Shown: piece by piece, positions 10,841-22,620 of the stretch | Layout: each line of letters starts with the position of its first letter | Position numbering within the stretch: the stretch's first letter is position 1 | NCBI GenBank assembly: GCA_031002005.1 | Contig: CM061920.1 | Coordinates: 118,968,095-119,032,094 of the forward strand | Reading direction: 5' to 3' | Length of the DNA stretch: 64,000 bases | From: Vandiemenella viatica | Lineage: Eukaryota > Arthropoda > Insecta > Orthoptera > Morabidae | Made by a program: the position numbers and the translations under genes | The notes under the pieces: generated by a model | What the model was told of the DNA's origin: nothing | Seen by the model: only the letters and a program-made list of their open reading frames with translations | Database searches by the model: none

Positions 10841-12368
10841 ACTGTGCTAGGCTGGAAGTGTGTTCCGTTTATATTCCTAACGCTCAGTATACGGAACTTA
10901 CTTTAAGAAATAATGTGAATTACGTCAGTAAAACGGAAACAGTCCGCGAAGTAAGCCCGCTCTCACTTATCACCCTCTGTTTTCTGTAAAGAATCTTCGG
11001 AAGGAACAGAAAAAAATTCATCCATTTTCACTTTAAGGAACCATCGCGATATTTGCTTAGAATTTCAGAAAATTGTGAAAACCGAAATGGACATGTAACA
11101 AATTAAGCTGTAAGTTGAACAGACAAATCAGTTTTGCCGCCTTCCAAGCAATTGTAAGCCCACATTGAAAGATCTAGATGCCTTATTTGGCATAGATGCT
11201 TCAAACTAACAACAGAATCAAAATAAAAACACATTCGAGCATAAGCACAAATACCAATTACCGGTTGATACTGCTATCACGATCGAAGCAACATTATCTA
11301 CATAAAGATTTTTTTTTCAGCTTGATTGAAACCAACGATTCATTTCATATTTTCCTATTGAGTAACCTGAGCTGCAAGAAATTTGCATGAGGTCCAGAGG
11401 ATCAACTAGCTGCAAGTGGCAATGAGAGATGGAAGATAATATGACAAAATAAATACGGGGTTGCCTATCATTGAGGCTGAATAACTTTTATACGACAATT
11501 AATTAGTTTCGTTGGCAGAAGGGTCAAAGTAAGCTTCGAAAGAAGAACAAGTTGAAACCGGCGTCATTAAAAATAACAATCTCCACAACTGAAATACTTA
11601 AATAGGCCTACATGTAAGGCTTAATGAACCTGCTTTCATGGAACTGCTAACTGGACCGAGAATTTAGGAGGGTTTGCAAAATTACTTCGCCGGATATCCG
11701 CGACCCCATGAAAAAGACTGAAGTACCGTGTGCGAAGGGGTTGGCGTTTTACCTTTGGACGATGCGGTTCAACAATATATCGATATTTAAATTTAAATCT
11801 GGAGAATATTAGTTCTATGTCTAGTTCCGCCAATGATACTTTTCGCAATCAATGTACGTATGCAATTGCCGGGCAGTTCTCGCCCGTAAAATCTAAAATC
11901 CCTGGAGACTTGTCAACAAGGTCAAAGGCTTTATGTATTCTTGCGAACAATTTATTTTCGTCATACATAATCCTCGAAGCGTGTGCTGCATTTCCATTCA
12001 TCAATATGCAGGTACAGTAAACGTTTAGAACGAACTACTTCGACAGTAATCCCATGTCTTAATCAGTGCCCGAGGGTTCATTCCATCTCTTTACGAGACA
12101 CTTGTATGCTGGCGGATCTGCGTAGCAATCTACCAATTTAATGCATACCGTTAGTCCTAGCCAACAAAAAAAGGATTCTCATTTAACTTTTCACAGTCAT
12201 TTCCAGATCAGGAATCCTCAGCCAATGTTGATGCTGATGCTTTTTTCCCCCTCCATCATATATACTGTGAAAGTTTCAGGTGGTATGAACTATACGATTA
12301 TAATACGACAATATTGGACCTATAAAACAGGAAAACTACAAAACTCATAATTAATCCGTAACTGTAAC
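10841..12368. other. no identifiable gene
   Basis: ORFs at 11636-11848 minus and 11730-12020 plus overlap, have no recognisable domains and no clear splice context. No repeat recognised. Confidence 0.4.
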
Positions 12369-12888
12369 TAGAGTTTCTCAGACTTTTTCAACCCGTGGAC
12401 CGGTAGTATGTCCAAAATAATTCTGCGGGCTATTAACTTTTATAGGCCTAATTTTTTACCTCGGTACGTATTATTAACAAACGCCATCAACTCTCTTGGG
12501 CAAATCCGGCGGTCCCTGAAGACCTTTATCATCGAAAAGGCATACGTAAAACGGTCAATAGCTTAATCTTCAAAGCATCGCCGCTGTCTAGAAACATATA
12601 TAGTAAATAGTCTATAATAGTAACAATTCAGTCATATTCTCGTATCCAGGAAATACCAGATTTTTACAGATCGTTGAAAAATTCATAGATCTTATAAAGC
12701 CCAGCTTATAGCTTATACTCGACTATAGACTTATACAGGACGAATACGGAATCGATTTTATGAGAACAATTTCTGTTCATTAATTACATATAAAAAAATT
12801 AAGTTAAAATCAATTTTATAAAATTCTGTCTGTTCCACCATCGCGGACCACTGGTGCTCACGAGCCACAGGTTGAGAAACGATGCTCT
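12369..12888. mobile_element. hAT-type MITE, GTTTCTCAACC family, copy 1
   Basis: The left end is GAGTTTCTCAGACTTTTTCA followed by ACCCGTGGACC, and the right end (12870-12888) is GGTTGAGAAACGATGCTC, giving imperfect inverted termini of the (C/T)AG.GTTTCTCAACC.GTGG type common in hAT MITEs. The interior is non-coding. A partner copy is at 22326-22620 with the same internal order (ATAATT.T.CGG.C, TTATCAACAAA-like, CTTAATCTTCAAAG). No convincing 8-bp target duplication was found. Confidence 0.6.
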
Positions 12889-13871
12889 TACTGATGGGTC
12901 TTCAAGAAGAAGTGTGAAAGGAGAGCGTTTCAACAGCATAGGACATCAACGATATTTTGAAGTGAGAACATAAATACAGATGGAATTCGCCGTAAAAAAA
13001 AGGTGAATAATAGCTGCAGCATCTGTCAATAAGTTTATATACTGTCCAATGATTTTGAAAAATTATTTGGCATTTGAAACAAAGTCCGCGTTATACACTA
13101 GAACGACAGTTAAGGAAGGAACAGGATTACTCGCGCATAAACTAGGACATACCTAAAAGACACGAATAACTTCAATCGTAGCCAGCACACTAACCGTTGT
13201 ATCTGAACATCGCAATTCAGGAAATAAATAAATTTAAAAAATGTGTGAATTGTAAGTAGGTTTGTAGGGAAATTTTAACCTGTGCATAAGCTACGTCACA
13301 CTTAATATTAAAAAATAATGGATGGAAATAAAAGCTCAACGAAGTACTGAAAAGGAAAAACACCGTGGGAAAAATTAGGTACATTATTTATTTTAAATAT
13401 ATGAAACATTCTACATTATAATTTAAAGGCAAAAACACTTAATACTTATTCCATTGAAAGAAAGCAACTATAGTAAAAACAAGTATAAAATTTGCAATTT
13501 TTTTATTATTATTATTGCATTTTAAGCTCGAGTATTTTGCACAAACGACGTAGCACTGGGAAATTTACAATCTACTTGCCGCTATTACAGAGGACACTAC
13601 CAGCGTTAACGGTGTTTAATTTCAGGGCTCAGGAATGCAATTCTTAATTATTTCCGAGTTCTGTAAGACCAATTAATCGATTTTGTATTTTTTTAAATGC
13701 AATCGAAAGCAAGAATGGTGTCTCAAAAATGGACACTGAATTCAAACGATGTCTACACAATTCTTTGTTTTCCTCTACTTATTACAGACAACACTGCATA
13801 ATCTTCCAGTATATGCAAAAAAAGAAATATTACCTGTATATCGTCCTATAAAAATAAAGGCACGATAGTAT
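12889..13871. other. no identifiable gene
   Basis: AT-rich sequence with short A/T runs. No motif or repeat recognised. Confidence 0.4.
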
Positions 13872-13888
13872 CAAACAATGGAAGTTTC

Positions 13889-14091
13889 GACAACCTGCTC
13901 GGTTGTCTTCATCTGGTCTATTTCAGATATCGTTTGAAATCACCATTTTGTGATTTCAAGCAATAATATCTGAAATAGAGCTGATGAAGACAACTGAGCA
14001 GGTTGTCGAAACGTCGTTATTTTACGGCACTATCGGGCTATACTCCCGTGAAGAATTCACTGCATCAATACGCCGGGAAAGTCTCCACTCT
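13889..14091 (+). mobile_element. hairpin element, copy 2, with 17-bp target duplication
   Basis: The left arm (13889-13931, beginning GACAACCTGCTCGGTTGTC) and the right arm (about 13968-14014) are inverted copies with a few mismatches around an AT-rich loop. Beyond the right arm come about 75 further bases, including CTATACTCCCGTGAAG and the terminal CGCCGGGAAAGTCTCC. The flanks 13872-13888 (CAAACAATGGAAGTTTC) and 14092-14108 (CATACAGTGGAAGTTTC) match at 15 of 17 positions. This is read as a long target-site duplication, as left by LINE-style insertion. Asymmetry of the arms would then be 5' truncation. Confidence 0.7.
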
Positions 14092-14244
14092 CATACAGTG
14101 GAAGTTTCTTTTTACCGGTTATAAAACATATTTATACCTGATTAACCACTGAAGGCTGGATAAATTCAAGAGTGCCGTGGAAATGGAGAACCACCTTGTG
14201 CTATGATAATTGCGGTGCTGATAATTCAGGTGGTGTATGACCAT

Positions 14245-16409
14245 TAGGGTCCGACCGAAGGTTCGGCTTCGGCTTCGCCTCGGCCACCTTCGGCCAAAAA
14301 AGCACCTTCGGCCGCACATTCGGCTTCGGCCAAATTCAGCCGAATGTTTGGCCGAAGCCGAAGTTTTACATCCAGCCCCTGAAAATGATCCAATTTTTAC
14401 GAATACCGTCAACGTAGCGCGCCAACAGACGATAGCAAAGATAAAGAACCATTTGTAAAACATCATAAAAATCAGTGGGAAGTATATTGTGAAGCCAGTG
14501 TTAAATACCAAAGCTTGATTAATTTTTTAAAAAATAAAAAAATCAGGGATCTTGTATGCGCCCAAAGATTTTGCAAAAGAAGTTTAACAGTCTACTTCAC
14601 GCGATATCGTAGAAAAAAAAAGTAGCGCCACCATGGCCCTATAATCATCCGATTTCTTGGCGGATTAATGTATTACGTATGGACCTGGTCATTGTAAACA
14701 TGTTTCCGTACAACCTCGTTGAAGGAGAAGGACTTCGCAGACTTAATTTTACTGATCCTCAAACTCGACCCTAGTACAGACAAAAGCGAGAAAAATATTT
14801 TAGAAAGTCTTTAATGCCAGCTACCTACGAAAAAGTAAACAGTAAAGTTGCATTGATTTTAGAAAAAGACTGAATGGATCAGTTTTACCACGAAGATACG
14901 AAGTGATCAAGCAAACACGATTTTGAGTGTCACGGCACATGGCATTTCCAAAGGTTCCAAAAAAAATAAAAAAAAAAAAAAAAAAAAAATGAAATTGGCT
15001 GTTAGTGTATTGGAAGATCATACAAGGCAATATATTGCACAAAAAGTCACTGAAACTGTTACCAAATACAATTCAAAAGAAAATATCCATGCGGGTATAC
15101 GTAATAATACTTCAAATACGAAAGCAACCATCAGCTATGGAAACTTCGTTTTTATTGGTTGTGTTGCTCACACTCTACAGCTCATGATTCACAAAGTAAT
15201 TTTTAAAGATATTGCTATTATATAAATAGTGAAAAAGTTTTGCAAAACGTAAACAGAGTGAACAAGCCACTCGATATCATAATTAATAGAACAGAAAAAT
15301 GCAGTAAATCTGTATATGTTAGAACGTGGTGGAATAGAAATTCCAACAGCAGAAGAATGGATACAAATGAACAATTTTATAACTGTGCTGAAGTGTATTT
15401 AGGAAGCAACAACTAATATTTCTAGTGATTCATCAACAGTATCTTTAATTATATCAATCATTGACATCTTAAACTCAAAAGTTGCTCAGAGGATGAAGGC
15501 TGATCATATAATACTGCTCAAAAGCCGCTTGTGTGGGTCTGTTAACAGGAGATCTGCTTTTGCAAGAAAAATCTTACAGTTGTCGATTGGCGCTCTAATC
15601 GATCCACGGTTTAAAATTAAATATTTGAATTGTAAATACGAAGACTGATATTTTGTCATTTCTACGTCGAAACTGTGCACTGACAATAACAAATATAACG
15701 GGTCATTTGGAGCGATTAAATCTTATTTTATTAGTGCCGATGTACTTTCTGTTTTGGTTATATTTAGTACATTTTTAATTAATCTGTATACGTGAAACTA
15801 CTTTAAAAATATTGGTATTGATTCGGTTTTAACTGAAAATTTAATATGAGATACTAATTTAAACAGCAGAATATCATATTTTAAAAGCTAGAATAATTTA
15901 TGGTAGGTAAGAAGGTTGAAATTTATTTTTATTGTTGTTAAAAAACTATGACATTACTATACATAAGTTAACATGTATTTGATTCACCGAAGCTAAAACT
16001 CCAAAACTTATTAATTTAATCCACGGGACAAATTATTCTGATTTGACTCGGGCTATTATTGTTAAATTTTATAGTTTCTTTTTATTATTCTTAAATAAAA
16101 ATCACTGCATTTAATTTTGCTAAATTGTATTGCTCAGAACCTGGTTTGGTACTATTTTACCGTTTTATTTTATTCGAATAAATAAATATTAAAAACTTTG
16201 TTTATAATTATTGTAAAGGTGCAATTTATATAAAAAATACCACATATAAAACAAAATAACAGTTCATTTTTTGCATGTCATATATACTTCATGTTAGTGT
16301 TCTAAGATATATAATTATTTTTGAACCTTCGGCTTCGGCTTCGGCCGAAGGTTATCCCAAGAGCCGAACATTCGGCTTCGGCCGAAAAATGACCTTCGGT
16401 CGGACACTA
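14245..16409 (+). mobile_element. hAT DNA transposon, 2165 bp, with dead transposase
   Basis: The element is flanked by perfect 8-bp direct repeats ATGACCAT (14237-14244 and 16410-16417), the hallmark length of hAT insertion. Termini are TAGGGTCCGACCGAAGGT at left and the complement of TAGTGTCCGACCGAAGGT at right. Next to each end are subterminal repeats of CGAAG/TTCGGC (GGCTTCGGC and GCCGAAGCC), both direct and inverted, plausible transposase-binding sites. The interior carries the degenerate transposase at 14640-15656, followed by an AT-rich tail. The ORFs at 14119-14511 and 14237-14458 run through the subterminal repeats and are not genes. Confidence 0.9.
14640..15656 (+). pseudogene. hAT-family transposase pseudogene
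   Basis: Broken frames inside the hAT element keep family landmarks in order: LVEGEGLRRLNF near 14716-14752 (usual form VE...FR.L), a region reading LSVTAHGISK near 14925, CVAHTLQL at 15160-15183 (usual form C.AHTLQL), and ALIDPRFK at 15592-15615 (usual form A..LDPR.K), which precedes the C-terminal dimerisation region. Stops, frameshifts and a poly(A) slip near 14973 interrupt it, and a C-terminal hATC region was not found. In active relatives this protein is an RNase H-fold DDE recombinase that cuts at the element's inverted ends. Confidence 0.8.
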
Positions 16410-16440
16410 ATGACCATCCCCAGTGTTTCGCTACCAAATA

Positions 16441-16566
16441 ATTTTTTTTTATGGCTTTCGGCTTCTTGGGCCATATAGTCAGCTCAAGTGTCATTAATAA
16501 TCAACCAGTTTATATCTTTCAAATCATTTATAGAAACCACAAAACGGACACGACATTAACACACAG
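16441..16566 (-). mobile_element. SINE family 2, 3' part
   Basis: It begins with a T run (the poly(A) tail on the other strand) then ATGGCTTTCGGC, GGCCATATAGTCAGCTCAA and AAACGGACACGACATTAACA, matching in order the 3' half of the full copy at 49402-49622. The tRNA-like head is absent, giving 5' truncation. It lies next to the hAT element's right boundary. Confidence 0.55.
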
Positions 16567-17559
16567 GTGGTGTTTTTGAACAGTACCTCTCAGAGCAAGA
16601 CCGGACTTGACAACGAAACCGTTTACTTGGTTCTCGCTGTCGTTGTCGTGTTATATAGCTTCTCTCTCCCAGCATGGAAAGCCTGAGGTCGGGAACTCGT
16701 TACAGAACAATGTCTCCTGGCGGGAAGGTTTAGTATTTACCATTGTACACGTAATTCGCACACGGTTTATCTTTCAACTCTAGCCAAATACTGGTACGGA
16801 CATTTTTAAAATTTACGGAGAGGAGAATGAAACTGTTTAACTTACACTAGTGATAGAGATGGTATCACACACACTTAGCTTCACTAAGACTCTGTAGATG
16901 CTCCAATGCGTCATATGAGCGAAGAATTCCTTATCAGTTTGGCTGAGGTTATTAAGACAGCGCCACGGTGTTGCAAATCTGTAAGCGTCAGCCTGGTAAT
17001 TCTTTTAAGATTATACCCACGATGGAGGATACTTAACCTTCCGACAAGCTTCCAGTGGTCTCTGGGATAGAGCAGCGATGTCGTGGTCTTTCTATGTCCA
17101 CCAGGATCCCAGTCAGAGATATCCTTCAAAAGCAGCCCAATGTCCGCGAGAAACACTAGGCTTGGTCACACATTGCCCGAATTATCGCTGCCCCAACTAT
17201 CAACACAAGATGATTCATACTACCCCGCTATCAACTGCCGTAATCATATCAGGAGTTATTAATAACCAACTACGGCATGATTTAGATACACATAAATGAT
17301 TTGCTGCTTTAAAAGTATGTTTTCCTTGGTGTCACAGTATCTCTCAATGTGTCGGAGTTGCTGCTACAAAAATGTCTGCTCTAAGTTTAATAGAGAGAGA
17401 GAGAGAGAGAAAAAAAAAAACTATTTGATAGAACTCAAGACCCACTTAGAACTAAAAACTCTTGCGAATCTATAAACATAATTGATGACACACTCTTGTA
17501 TGAAGCAAACTGGAAGAGACACCACAGAGTAGTCAAAAATAGAAGTTCAAATTAAGAAC
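16567..17559. other. no confirmed gene; unexplained minus-strand ORF
   Basis: The ORF at 16911-17156 (minus, 81 codons) has protein-like composition (DISDWDPGGHRKTTTSLLYP near its start) but no domain I recognise and no clear flanking splice sites. A (GA)n run lies at 17394-17410. Nothing else identified. Confidence 0.3.
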
Positions 17560-17665
17560 CAAATCGAGCCCGTCAGCATATACGTTAGTCTCGAGCTACA
17601 AAATTTGCCGGTTCGAGGAAGACTTTCCCCACCGGCATTTTAAATAAAGTGTTGTGTGTCTGTCC
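17560..17665 (+). mobile_element. SINE family 2, decayed copy
   Basis: It shows AGCCCGTCAGCATATACG, GTTAGTCTCGAGCTAC, GCCGGTTCGAGGAAG (B-box region), CCACCGGCATTTTAAAT and AAGTGTTGTGTGTCTGTCC. That order matches the head and first body bases of the full SINE at 48.2 kb. The 3' part is not recognisable. Confidence 0.5.
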
Positions 17666-20064
17666 TGTGATATCTGTACAGTATCAAAACGTATCGAATG
17701 GAAGAATCAGTACTATACTGTAGCTGGCGGAGAGGTCTTAGTGTACAAACGTATTTTTTATAATTTTTTTAAAGAATGAAACACTAGTATATAATTTTGC
17801 AGGTTTTTTCTCTACTCAAAATGGAGTATAGATGGAAATTGTAGATTGTTATGAAATTTAATAAACATCGCTTGGATGGCAAAATAATTGACGAGATAAT
17901 GTATGTGAATCTTGAGCCAATTGTCGAAAAATGACACGAATCAATATAAGGACCCAGTAACCAAAGATGGATGGGTGGAACCGTGTGGTTACTTGTGATA
18001 TTTTGATCGCTGAGAAACAGAGTTACTTTCAATGAGGCCCTATGTTAATGAGTTTGAATCGCAGATTCGTTTTATTCTCATCCATGCGCTCACATTCATT
18101 TGAGATTCTGTGCTAATTTTTGTTCATAGGAGAAAAGTCAAATTTTGTCATCTCTCATCCATATTTTGTTATTCGGTTTGAAACGTATAAATTGTTTAAG
18201 TGTTCACTGTAGCTTCTAATAATGAAGTTTTTATTTTAATTACGAGTCGAATTTGTAGATAACGGAACAGTGGAATAAAGAAAAATCGAAGTCGAGATAA
18301 TTATTTAAAGCGAGTGAACATTTCACAAGTTGAGATAAAAGGGGCCTGGCAATATGCCGCGGGGTCGTAATCTTCTGAAATAATTTTTGTATACAAGTCA
18401 GTGGTACTGTTCGGACTGAACGCCAAGAAATATGTATGTTAGAAGATAAATCTGAATAAGTTGGTTTATTTGTAGCGTTGCACCTTTCAGAAACTCTAGT
18501 TACAGGTGGACATTATAAGCTTGTAGAAGGGCATAGTGGCCACCGACAAGAAAGCATATTAGTTAAAGTTCATTTCACCAGCTAGGTAAACGGAACGCAA
18601 GAGCATTTCAAACACGTACATAAATATCTAAAAACAACGAACCGCTGTTTATTAAAGCCGTACGATCTGCCTTAGCTTCACTGTTGTAAAAATGGGAGCA
18701 ACAAAGAAAATTATTTTAACCAGTGATACTACAATGCATTTCCTAGAATGTTATGAGTGCACTGTCAATTTAACATGCCCTTCAATGGCTTAAGTTCTCA
18801 CTATGTGATTCCGCGGATTCAAATACTATTCTTGCAGTGACAGAAAAAGGAGATACTAGCTAGCACCTTAATAAACGGATAAAGGCTATCTACGAAAATA
18901 TTTTGCACTCTGCTCAGTACAGGACTGAGCGCCATGACTTGTGTTGCCAACTTATTTAGAAAAATAATATATTTGTCTTTTGAGAAGAAAAATAATAAGT
19001 ATATGAAAGAAAAAAAAATATTTTTAAACTTAGGTGTTTACTGCCTTAAATTCATATATTTTCGCGCTTACGGGATTAGCTATTAATTTTTGGTTTAATT
19101 TCAGGGTGTTATAGCTGGTACCACATTCTAAACCAAGAATTATAAACAAATGAACAACTCACTTTTAATTAAATTTAAGGTCGTTCTGTTTTTACCTAGC
19201 CACCATCTTGCATTCATTTCGTTTCGCCATAGGCACTGTATGTTGTTTGTAAAATAATAACGCACAAGAGTGTTCCGTTGCTTGAACTGTATAATTTACC
19301 AGAAATTAATTATTTCTGTATACCTAATGGTTAGGACAAAGTATACCGACCAGAAAAAAATGCATGATACTTTATATTGAAGTATGGTTAGCAACCCTAT
19401 TCCTCTGGCCAGTGCGGAACAATTTAATATTAAATTACAGTTTATTCCACAAAATACCATGCTCAAAGTATTCTCAAAATCGATATTAACTGACTTACTT
19501 GTCTAGTTTGACCTGACTAATTCCAGCTGACTCTATGATAAACTCGCACCGCAGATACTGCACTTAGCGAAGAATTTATTTTGAAGATCCCTTGTTATGC
19601 AGTTATCCTATGAATCCTTCTATTTTTATAATTATTTAGGTTTCTTCAATTTTGCTTTCTTTGTAGTTACTAGTGGATCACTTATAACTATCACAAACAG
19701 AATTTTAATTATATGTCATTTTAAATAATGTAAAAGAAAAATAATGCTGTTAAAAATTCCAACAAACGAGAAACAACAGAAACAGTAGATTCTCCGCTTG
19801 TCAATCACATGACTGAATCTACTGGCGAGCAGACACCAGTCGACACGAATGAAATTATCAGGATGGTTCGCTCTTGATGCCTCGACTCAAAGTATGCGAG
19901 CTGACAAAAAATCCCTGACCGAGAAGCACGTTTTCTTACAGGATGTTTTAGAACTTAAGAACGTTTCGTTCCGTGTATTGTATAGTTTATTCGAAATAAA
20001 GTATTTTCGCATACTTTTTTGGTAGGTAAAAGTATAAAACATAAGAACCAAAAATAAAGTATGA
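17666..20064. other. no identifiable gene
   Basis: About 2.4 kb of AT-rich sequence. ORF 17784-18032 (minus) has no recognisable motif. No inverted termini or repeats were recognised. Confidence 0.4.
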
Positions 20065-21077
20065 CGCTTTATAATAAGAGTATGGGAAAAGAAACTCGAG
20101 GAAAGGGGAATCCACCATGAGATAAGATTATTTTCAAAACACAAAGAGGTTGGGATAAACTGTTTGGCCTTCACTGATGACATAGCTGTTCTTTCTGAAA
20201 GTATAGAAACCGCACTCGAACAAATCAACCTTTTGAAAGATATATCAGGAAAAGTTGGACTTCAGATCTCTTTTGAGAAGACTAAATTCATGACCAATAT
20301 TAAGGACTCACCCACAGTACTAAACACAGAGTACGGAAAAATTAACAAGGTCAATTAATTTAAATATCTAGGTGAAGTAATTCAGATTAATGGGCTTGAT
20401 AAGGAAGCAAATATATCAAGAGTAAGAAAACTAGAACTAAAAATACATACAATAAGAAGAATCTGTCAAGAAAAACTAAAATCAAACACTACAACACAGT
20501 AATCAAACCAGAAGGACTGTATGCCTCAGAATGCTTGTTCTCTATGAAAACTGGACAAATTGAAGAGATAGAGAAAAGGGAAAGGAAAATCTTGAGAAAA
20601 ATTTGGGGACCACTAAAAAGTGAAAATGGTGAATTTAGACACCGGAGGAATAAAGACCTATACAAAGAAGAAGAAATTGAAAGGATGTCAGACACGATCA
20701 GAAAGAGGAGAATCGGTTTCCTTGGTCACATAATGAGAATGGATAACAATAGACTTACAAAAAGAATTTTCAATCATATTTACAAGAGTAAGAAGGGCAA
20801 CCACTGGATCCAAGGAGTAAAGAAAGATATAATTGAGATCGGAATAACAGAAGATTGAATACAAGATAGAGCAACTTTTAGGAGATTGATCCAAAATTTC
20901 AAGGGTTTCCAGGAGAAGGAGAAGAGGAAATGTAGTAACATATGGACAGAAGAAAGGAGGAAACAGCAAAGTGAGAGGATGAAGAACTATTGGAAGTCAA
21001 GAAAAGAAGCATCGAAATGAATGTACAGGATTACTTTTCGTGGTCCTTAGATGGCCGATACTGAAGAGAAGAAGAAA
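20065..21077 (+). pseudogene. LINE reverse transcriptase C-terminal half and 3' UTR
   Basis: From 20065 a frame reads through CLAFTDDIAVLSES; FTDD at 20170-20181 stands where the RT catalytic box (usually F/YADD) belongs, so one residue is altered. Then follow VGLQISFEKTKFM, a stop at 20356, FKYLGEVIQ, and after a frameshift near 20478 HYNTVIKPEGLYASECL, ERKILRKIWGP and RKRRIGFLGHIMRM, ending at a stop at 20856-20858 and continuing in-frame to about 21020. This order is typical of the C-terminus of RTE-like non-LTR retrotransposons. The 3' end has a GAAGAAGAA tail. 5'-truncated and inactive. Confidence 0.8.
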
Positions 21078-22325
21078 GTGTGGTTGGCAACCCTAGCTAT
21101 GACCCCGCACGTACTTCACTATTGTTTATGGCACTGTGTTACGTGCATTGTATTACAGTATGCTTTATTATTATTATCATCTTGTCACAAGATGCTATTG
21201 ACGAAGAGAAAGCACGATCGCCTATGTCAGCAAGAGGATCTAGGTTAGTTTGTGGCTGACAAGTGAGTCACATAAAACAACAGTGATGAGCTAGTCGAAC
21301 AGGTGACACGTAAGCTGGAGAGCCCATAGCGCTCCGGCGGCACCTCCGCACATGTATTCCCACGGTGAGCCGGCTGAGAAATGAGCCAACGTGGACTGAG
21401 AACTAGTCCACCACCCACAAATTCCACTTCCCAAACTCCTCCATCGAAGGGAGGAAAAAGCACCTCACGCTTAGACACAGGTTATTAACAATATGTACCA
21501 AGTACTCTGAACATTGTGGTCAGTTTTATCCAAACAATGTTTACCATGGATGATTAATAAATCGAAAAATGGCCCCACTAAAATACTTCAGGTCAGAGCT
21601 GCGAGACAAGGATGATGGTATGTTAAAATAGGCAAATCATGTCACCATTTGAATGAAAATGGTATAGGTTTTTAGCCAAGTTTCGTGTGTGATGCCATCA
21701 CCGGAATCACTGGTGCTCATGAAAGAACTTGAACCGCAATTTATTTATCCCAGCAACTGGTAAGGACTAGTGAGTAAACGAATAGATATACGGAAAATGC
21801 AATGATTGAAATACGTCACAATTTATGTATTTAATAATACTTAACTGTTGCGTCAGAAGTAGAGCCTGCAATTTTACAAAAACCAGGTTAATTTCTAGAA
21901 GATGCGGCATTTACTATGTATGTTCTACAGTTACCTTGAGCCTACTGACACAACGAAGGGTCAGAATATTCTCTTTTATCCTCTTTTTGGGAAGGTCTTA
22001 AAAACATTCTAGATAGACTCTTCCACTCAATAAAAGGAATAACAAAGCTCACAATTAAAGGGCATTTAGTAACACTAGTTGTGAGGTAGGACGGGTAATT
22101 TATGCCCACAACTGTCAGTAAAACTCCGACAGAAGCTAAAGCTCCGTGTCGACGTAGTGGGCTGTAAAGTAGCGTGTTGTGGGGCACTTTCACGTTTCCG
22201 CCTCGCACTCCACCGAGACCTATTTAAGCGAGCATAAGCTGATGCCCAATCACGGCAACACGCGGAGGGTTGAACGTCTAAGATAGGTCTACAACACTGG
22301 CTTCATTCATCAACAGACATGCTCG
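21078..22325. other. no identifiable gene
   Basis: Contains a GC-richer patch at about 21290-21480 (minus-strand ORF 21245-21478, no recognisable motif) and ordinary AT-rich DNA. No repeat recognised. Confidence 0.35.
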
Positions 22326-22620
22326 TCTAGCGTTTCTCAACCTTTTCTCCATCAAAGGACCAGAAAAATGCCAAAAATAATTATACGGACCAGTAACTTA
22401 TAAGGGTCTAATATTTTATCTATGTGAATATTATCAACCAAACCTACCAATTGTTATCAGCGTATACCGCGGTCTCGTAAGATCTACTTCTACATTAATG
22501 CATAAAACGGCAATTACTTAATCTTCAAAGGAAAACCGCTCTCTTTAACGTATTAGTGAATATACTATTATAGCTGCAATGCAGTCATATTTTCATATTC
22601 AGGAAATACCATGTCATGTA
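22326..22620. mobile_element. hAT-type MITE, GTTTCTCAACC family, copy 2, right-truncated
   Basis: The left terminus is TAGCGTTTCTCAACCTTTT, and the interior follows the same order as 12369-12640: a GGACC block, AATAATTATACGGACC, TTATAAGGGTCTAAT, then GGCAATTACTTAATCTTC, TGCAGTCATATTTTCATATT and CAGGAAATACCA. The right end with the inverted terminus is missing. Confidence 0.6.

Noticed and set aside
13975..14012. Hammerhead-ribozyme-like core: CTGATGA, then complementary GACAAC/GTTGTC, then GAAAC in hairpin copy 2
   Set aside because: There is an extra A between CTGATGA and the stem II bases, stem III does not pair convincingly with the bases before the candidate GTC site, and hairpin copy 3 reads CTGAAGATGG instead. 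The similarity looks coincidental, though covariation across many copies would settle it.
14237..14458. Arg-rich ORF (RPKVRLRLRLG)
   Set aside because: It is a translation of the TTCGGC/GCCGAA subterminal repeats of the hAT element.
16911..17156. Minus-strand ORF as a possible exon
   Set aside because: Protein-like composition but no recognised family and no clean splice sites at either side.
18951..19405. Possible inverted ends GTGTTGCCAAC ... GTTAGCAACCC of another hAT element
   Set aside because: The similarity is short, not at matching offsets, and no 8-bp duplication was found.
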